Source of the DNA: Spirochaetia bacterium
GTDB taxonomy: Bacteria; Spirochaetota; Spirochaetia; B11-G9
Length of the DNA stretch: 36,547 nt
Direction: 5' to 3'
Assembly: GCA_027859095.1 (NCBI GenBank)
Contig: JAQIBN010000167.1
Location: 1-36,547, forward strand
The position numbers and the translations under genes are program-made. Below, piece by piece: positions 33,363 to 36,547 of this stretch. Positions within the stretch are counted from its first letter, which is position 1. Each line of letters begins with the position of its first letter. The notes beneath the pieces were generated by a model that had not been told where the DNA came from, searched no databases, and saw nothing but the letters and a program-made list of their open reading frames with translations.

Positions 33363-34364
33363 GTGAAAGAAAAGATACTAACATGGGGTATAATTGGCGC
33401 AGGTATTATTGCAGAAAAGATGGCCGAGGCTCTGCATATTGATAAAAACAGTGAACTAATTGCTGTAGCTTCAAAATCAAAAGAGAGGGCTGAAAGATTT
33501 GCAGAAAAGAACAATGTACCAATAGCATGTTCGTATAATGATATAGTGAACAATGCTGATATTAATGTAATATATGTAGCAACTACCCATAACTTCCACT
33601 TTAAAAATACAAAGCTTGCTCTGGAGCATGGAAAACATGTACTTGTTGAGAAAGCTTTTACTGTAAATGCCAGGGAAGCTGAAGAACTTGCAAAAATTGC
33701 AAAAGAAAAGAATCTTTTTTTAATGGAGGCTATCTGGGTAAGATTTCTGCCTAGCTATAAACTGCTTAAAAAAACACTTCAAGAAGGTACAATTGGTGAG
33801 ATTAGGCAAATAAATGTTTCCTTCGGTAATTTTGTACCACTAAAATATGAAAAACGTCTTACAGATCCGGCACTTGCAGGAGGTGTAACTCTGGACATGG
33901 GTATTTATCCAATAAGTTTTGTATGCTACATGCTTGGAGAACTCCCCACTGAAGTAAAGTCTATGACCCGCTTCAGCGACCTGGAGGTTGATGAGATATC
34001 TGATTATCTGTTCAAATTTCCGTCCGGATGTATGTCAACAATAAATGCTAGCCATAAACTTTTAATGAACAATGCAGCGATGATTTATGGATCTAAAGGC
34101 TATATAGAATATCCTAATTTTCAGGAAGGGGAAAAGTTTATTATCCGTGTTCATGGCGGAACCAATAATATAGAGTCAACGGAAGAAATTGTAGAAAGTA
34201 ATCATGACAATGGTTTTATATATCAAGTGGAAGAAGTTGTCCGGTGTATCAGGGAAGGTAAAACAGAAAGCACTGTAATCCCTATTCAGGAAACTATAGA
34301 TATAATGAAACTTATGGATGGAATGCGAGATGAGTGGGGGTTTAAGTACCCTTTTGAGAAATGA
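33363..34364 (+). CDS. Gfo/Idh/MocA-family oxidoreductase
   Basis: NAD(P)-dependent oxidoreductase of about 333 residues. The Rossmann motif WGIIGAGIIAEKMAEAL is at the N-terminus, the EKA(F) motif is in GKHVLVEKAFTVNAREA, and the C-terminal domain is the alpha/beta sheet fold of the family (ALAGGVTLDMGIYPISFV). The substrate is probably a sugar or related alcohol. The GTG at 33363 is preferred because AGGTGG lies 5 nt upstream; a GTG at 33354 in the same frame has no ribosome site. Confidence 0.87.
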   Translation: MKEKILTWGIIGAGIIAEKMAEALHIDKNSELIAVASKSKERAERFAEKNNVPIACSYNDIVNNADINVIYVATTHNFHFKNTKLALEHGKHVLVEKAFTVNAREAEELAKIAKEKNLFLMEAIWVRFLPSYKLLKKTLQEGTIGEIRQINVSFGNFVPLKYEKRLTDPALAGGVTLDMGIYPISFVCYMLGELPTEVKSMTRFSDLEVDEISDYLFKFPSGCMSTINASHKLLMNNAAMIYGSKGYIEYPNFQEGEKFIIRVHGGTNNIESTEEIVESNHDNGFIYQVEEVVRCIREGKTESTVIPIQETIDIMKLMDGMRDEWGFKYPFEK

Positions 34365-34374
34365 AAAACTTACA

Positions 34375-34785
34375 ATGAATAATGAAAAATTAAAAAACTG
34401 GATTCAAGAAAATGGTAGTCTGAGTTTCGCAAGATCAGGCGGGCCAGGTGGACAGCATGTTAATACCTCAGATACTAAAGTAGTACTTCGTATTAAAATT
34501 ATGGAACTCCCTCTCTCAGATGAAGCGAAATTGAGGATAAAACTCAATCTGGATAATCGTATAAATTCTGAAGGGGAACTTATAATTCACGCATCAAGTA
34601 CACGCAGTCAGGTTCAGAATAGGGAAAAGGCTGAGGAACTGGCTGCCAGTCTTATTCTGGCTGCTTTAAAGCGCAAAAAAAAGAGACGCCCGACAAAACC
34701 AACTAAAGGATCAAATGAACGACGTATTCAGTCAAAAAAAGTTCACAGTAGGAGAAAACAGCAGCGCCGTGAGCCAATGATGTAG
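34375..34785 (+). CDS. arfB: ArfB/YaeJ-like peptidyl-tRNA hydrolase (ribosome rescue)
   Basis: Release-factor-like protein of 136 residues lacking the codon-reading domain. The catalytic motif is FARSGGPGGQHVN, with GGQ for peptidyl-tRNA hydrolysis. The C-terminal tail is very basic (LKRKKKRRPTKPTKG ... VHSRRKQQRRE), as needed to enter the empty mRNA channel of stalled ribosomes. The start at 34375 (MNNEKLKNW) fits the family length, although it has no strong ribosome site; in-frame starts at 34318 and 34333 overlap the previous gene. It lies 10 nt after the oxidoreductase gene. Confidence 0.88.
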   Translation: MNNEKLKNWIQENGSLSFARSGGPGGQHVNTSDTKVVLRIKIMELPLSDEAKLRIKLNLDNRINSEGELIIHASSTRSQVQNREKAEELAASLILAALKRKKKRRPTKPTKGSNERRIQSKKVHSRRKQQRREPMM

Positions 34786-34794
34786 ATAAATAAC

Positions 34795-35508
34795 TTATTT
34801 TTTAAGTTTAAATACATAGATGTCTGCAGAAAAATCATTTCTATCAAAGACTGATTTTCCATAATCAGAAAAGTGCCCAAGAAGTTCAAAGCCTGTTTCC
34901 TGATGCATCGTAATATAATGTTCTGAAGGAACAGGATACATTGTAACTTTATCTTTAAAAACAACCTTTCCGTCACTTTTATTTTTTAGTTCTGTATTAA
35001 AAACAAGTGTATTCACAGTAATATCTGAATAATGTCTTAGAAACAATTTATCTTCAGTTTCAATTTCAGAAAAAATGTAGTTATCCTGCTTCAGAATATA
35101 ATCCCAGTTAATAACCTGATAAATCCATATCCCCCTATTTGGTATAATTTTCTTTAACGAAAATAGAAAGCTCTTAAAATCATCCAGGGATACATGAGCC
35201 AGTACATTACCGGTAGAATAAACCAGACCAAATTTTGAAGTTAATGCAGAAATATCAGTCAGATTCAACACTTTAAATTCTGCTACAGGATATGTATTTA
35301 CTGCAGTGCGTATCATATCAGAATCAAGGTCAATTCCTGTAATTTTGTAACCGTCGGCAGCAAACCTGCCACAGTAATGTCCGGTTGCACAACCTATGTC
35401 TAGGATATTTGTATTATTGGATGGTAAATATCCTTTTAGGAATGAGTACACTTTTTTATTGAAGGGGAATATTTGTTCATAGTCTTTTGAGAATTTGGAA
35501 TAAAACAT
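34795..35508 (-). CDS. class I SAM-dependent methyltransferase
   Basis: Rossmann-fold methyltransferase of 237 residues. SAM-binding motif I is ILDIGCATGHYCGRFA (about residues 35-50), followed by the acidic residue in ITGIDLDSDMI, and motif IV is LVYSTGNVLAHVS. The C-terminal half (about residues 120-237) carries mostly beta-strand sequence that probably binds the substrate, which is unknown. AAGGAG lies 7 nt upstream of the ATG. It is convergent with the arfB-like gene and ends 9 nt from it. Confidence 0.85.
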   Translation of the reverse strand: MFYSKFSKDYEQIFPFNKKVYSFLKGYLPSNNTNILDIGCATGHYCGRFAADGYKITGIDLDSDMIRTAVNTYPVAEFKVLNLTDISALTSKFGLVYSTGNVLAHVSLDDFKSFLFSLKKIIPNRGIWIYQVINWDYILKQDNYIFSEIETEDKLFLRHYSDITVNTLVFNTELKNKSDGKVVFKDKVTMYPVPSEHYITMHQETGFELLGHFSDYGKSVFDRNDFSADIYVFKLKK

Positions 35509-35575
35509 TGGGAACTCCTTTCAGATATCAATATTTCATATTCTAGGAAAAATAACCAGACTGACTTCCAATCAA

Positions 35576-35604
35576 TTGACATACATCTCAAAATGAGATA
35601 TTTT
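35576..35604 (+). promoter_or_regulatory. higBA promoter with palindromic operator
   Basis: Perfect -35 TTGACA (35576-35581), a 17-nt spacer and TATTTT (35599-35604). The spacer contains the inverted repeat ATCTCA-AAA-TGAGAT (35585-35599), a good candidate for autorepression by HigA. The -10 box ends only 5 nt before the higB ATG. Confidence 0.65.
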
Positions 35605-35609
35605 CAATT

Positions 35610-35897
35610 ATGAGGGTAATAGCAAAACGAACATTAATTGAGCAATATAAAGTATTTCCAGATTGTCAGGAAGCTCTTAAAAGATGGTATAAACTTATGT
35701 CAAAAAATAACTATAATAATTTAACTGAATTAAGAAGGGTGTTCCCTCCTGCTGATCCTGTAGATGATTTGACAGTCTTCAATATTAGTGGAAATAAATA
35801 CAGACTGATTGTTAAAATTATCTATCGACTACAACGAGTGTACATTGGTAATTTCCTGACTCATGCCGAATACAATAAGAATAAATGGAAGGAGTAA
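35610..35897 (+). CDS. higB: HigB-family toxin (mRNA interferase)
   Basis: Toxin of 95 residues with the RelE fold of the HigB family. It starts MRVIAKRTLIEQYKVFPDC, has the central FNISGNKYRLIVKIIY strand and ends with the conserved FLTHAEYNKNKW histidine-tyrosine segment. It is predicted to cleave translated mRNA on the ribosome. No ribosome-binding site precedes the ATG; with the promoter placed at 35576-35604 its transcript would be leaderless or nearly so. It lies 3 nt before the antitoxin gene, in the toxin-first order typical of higBA. Confidence 0.92.
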   Translation: MRVIAKRTLIEQYKVFPDCQEALKRWYKLMSKNNYNNLTELRRVFPPADPVDDLTVFNISGNKYRLIVKIIYRLQRVYIGNFLTHAEYNKNKWKE

Positions 35898-35900
35898 GTT

Positions 35901-36314
35901 ATGAAAGCAAATGCTAAATTAGATGATAAAATTATACAGGAACTTCTTCAAATAAGCTCATTAATTCATATCCCTCAAAATGATGAAGAGTATAAAAATA
36001 TGACTGACATTCTTTTTAAACTCACAAGAAAGGTAGGAGAAAATAAAGATCATCCCTTATTTCCTGCAATGGAATTATTGACCCTTTCCATTGAACACTA
36101 TGACAATGAGCATTTCCATATAGATGAAGCAGATGGTGTTTCAATTTTAAAGTATTTTATGGAAGAATTTGATCTCAAGCAGAAGGATCTTCAAAAAGAG
36201 CTAGGAACTCAAGGGGTGGTATCAGAGATTCTTAATGGGAAACGAAAACTTAATAGAAATCAGATTGAGAAGTTAAGTGAAAGGTTTCTTGTCTCACCTG
36301 CAGTTTTCTTTTGA
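35901..36314 (+). CDS. higA: HigA-family antitoxin with C-terminal HTH
   Basis: Antitoxin of 137 residues. The N-terminal about 80 residues are acidic and helical and probably cover the toxin. The C-terminal XRE helix-turn-helix reads LKQKDLQKELGTQGVVSEIL followed by NGKRKLNRNQIEKLSERF. It likely represses the operon by binding the palindrome in the promoter. AAGGAG lies 6 nt upstream of the ATG, in contrast to the toxin gene, which should favour antitoxin production. Confidence 0.92.
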   Translation: MKANAKLDDKIIQELLQISSLIHIPQNDEEYKNMTDILFKLTRKVGENKDHPLFPAMELLTLSIEHYDNEHFHIDEADGVSILKYFMEEFDLKQKDLQKELGTQGVVSEILNGKRKLNRNQIEKLSERFLVSPAVFF

Positions 36315-36366
36315 AGGAAATGATCCTGTGACCTAAAACCATCACCGCTACCAGTCAACCAACTCC

Positions 36367-36430
36367 AGCCGAATAATCGTTAGAACTGACCCCTTATGAA
36401 AAAAGGGGCATCTCAACTAACTATTCGGCT
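36367..36430. terminator. nested inverted repeat after higA
   Basis: AGCCGAATA (36367-36375) pairs with TATTCGGCT (36422-36430), GTTAG (36379-36383) with CTAAC (36417-36421), and CCCCTT (36390-36395) with AAGGGG (36403-36408). Together they can form one long interrupted hairpin between the convergent higA and right-edge genes. It could end transcription from both sides, although no clean T run follows. Confidence 0.5.
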
Positions 36431-36431
36431 G

Positions 36432-36547
36432 CTACTTCCCCCAGCGTTTATCCGTAAATATACCCGCAATACATGTATCATCGTAAGCTGTTCCAGGATA
36501 CACACTTCTTATTATTATTTTAAAATGTGTCCATCCTTCAGGCAACT
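36432..36547 (-). CDS. partial gene: C-terminus of a discoidin-like (NADase-type glycan-binding) domain protein
   Basis: Only the last 37 codons are in the window, ending at a TAG (36432-36434). The peptide reads LPEGWTHFKIIIRSVYPGTA followed by YDDTCIAGIFTDKRWGK. The VYPG-x-x-YDDTCI-x-x-I pattern is the closing strand of the discoidin-like domain found in bacterial surface lipoproteins and NADase-translocation proteins, often in spirochaetes. The rest of the protein is beyond the right edge, so its overall function is unknown. Confidence 0.6.
   Translation of the reverse strand, partial: LPEGWTHFKIIIRSVYPGTAYDDTCIAGIFTDKRWGK

Noticed and set aside
36367-36430. Integron attC site next to higBA
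   Set aside because: The hairpin has GTTAG and CTAAC parts, but the required GTTRRRY and RYYYAAC core sites in correct order are not present, and no second site is seen before higB.
1-36547. CRISPR arrays, rRNA or tRNA genes, and insertion sequences with transposase
   Set aside because: No regularly spaced direct repeats, no recognisable tRNA or rRNA segments and no transposase reading frame were seen.

Overview
The window looks like chromosomal DNA from an anaerobic, low-GC bacterium, most likely a spirochaete of the Spirochaetales type. Evidence for this is moderate. The solute-binding protein has a signal peptide ending in an AFAGGKTEE-type junction typical of spirochaetes. The right edge holds the C-terminus of a discoidin-like/NADase-type glycan-binding domain. 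The metabolism encoded is strictly anaerobic in style: aldehyde:ferredoxin oxidoreductase, ferredoxin-type dihydropyrimidine-dehydrogenase-like protein and molybdenum hydroxylases. No rRNA, tRNA or housekeeping marker is present to fix the taxonomy.

Layout. (1) 1-1281: a GC-richer ICMT-like methyltransferase gene and a 430-nt gap holding two strong palindromic repeats. (2) 1282-8477, minus strand: a sugar-type ABC importer (binding protein and two permeases, no ATPase), a zinc alcohol/polyol dehydrogenase, a DhnA/LsrF-type class I aldolase, an FGGY kinase and a GntR/UTRA regulator. Together they read as import, oxidation, phosphorylation and aldol cleavage of a sugar or polyol. (3) 8600-20711, minus strand: a ten-gene catabolic run with two amidohydrolases, a PreA-like oxidoreductase, a three-gene molybdenum hydroxylase, a short YgeW-like carbamoyltransferase, a tungsten-type aldehyde oxidoreductase with a MoaD-like partner, and a YgeY-like M20 hydrolase. 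This resembles the anaerobic purine/uric-acid degradation clusters (ygeW, ygeY, ssnA, xdh) but lacks ygeX, ygfK and a hydantoinase, and adds AOR/MoaD. (4) 20949-23817: a broken DUF1349 gene downstream of glgX. (5) 24086-26732, plus strand: a second, fused [2Fe-2S]-Mo hydroxylase with a frameshift in an A9 run and a missing N-terminal segment, preceded by a GC-rich repeat pair. (6) 26753-32594, minus strand: a complete SUF iron-sulfur operon under an Rrf2 regulator. (7) 32709-36547: a flavodoxin-fold quinone reductase, a Gfo/Idh/MocA oxidoreductase, an ArfB-like ribosome-rescue hydrolase, a SAM methyltransferase, a HigBA toxin-antitoxin pair and a partial gene at the edge.

How the parts connect. 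The promoters of the gntR operon (8525-8553) and of the ten-gene catabolic operon (20756-20784) both have a perfect TTGACA -35 box. Both carry nearly the same 13-mer (ACATGTATATACC / ACATGTACGTACC on the plus strand) inside the spacer, with a palindromic GT-N4-AC core of the kind GntR proteins bind. This suggests one regulon joining sugar/polyol uptake with N-heterocycle breakdown, for example of a nucleoside-like or glycosylated substrate. The SUF operon would supply the many Fe-S clusters these enzymes need. No molybdenum cofactor synthesis or tungstate/molybdate transport gene is present in the window.
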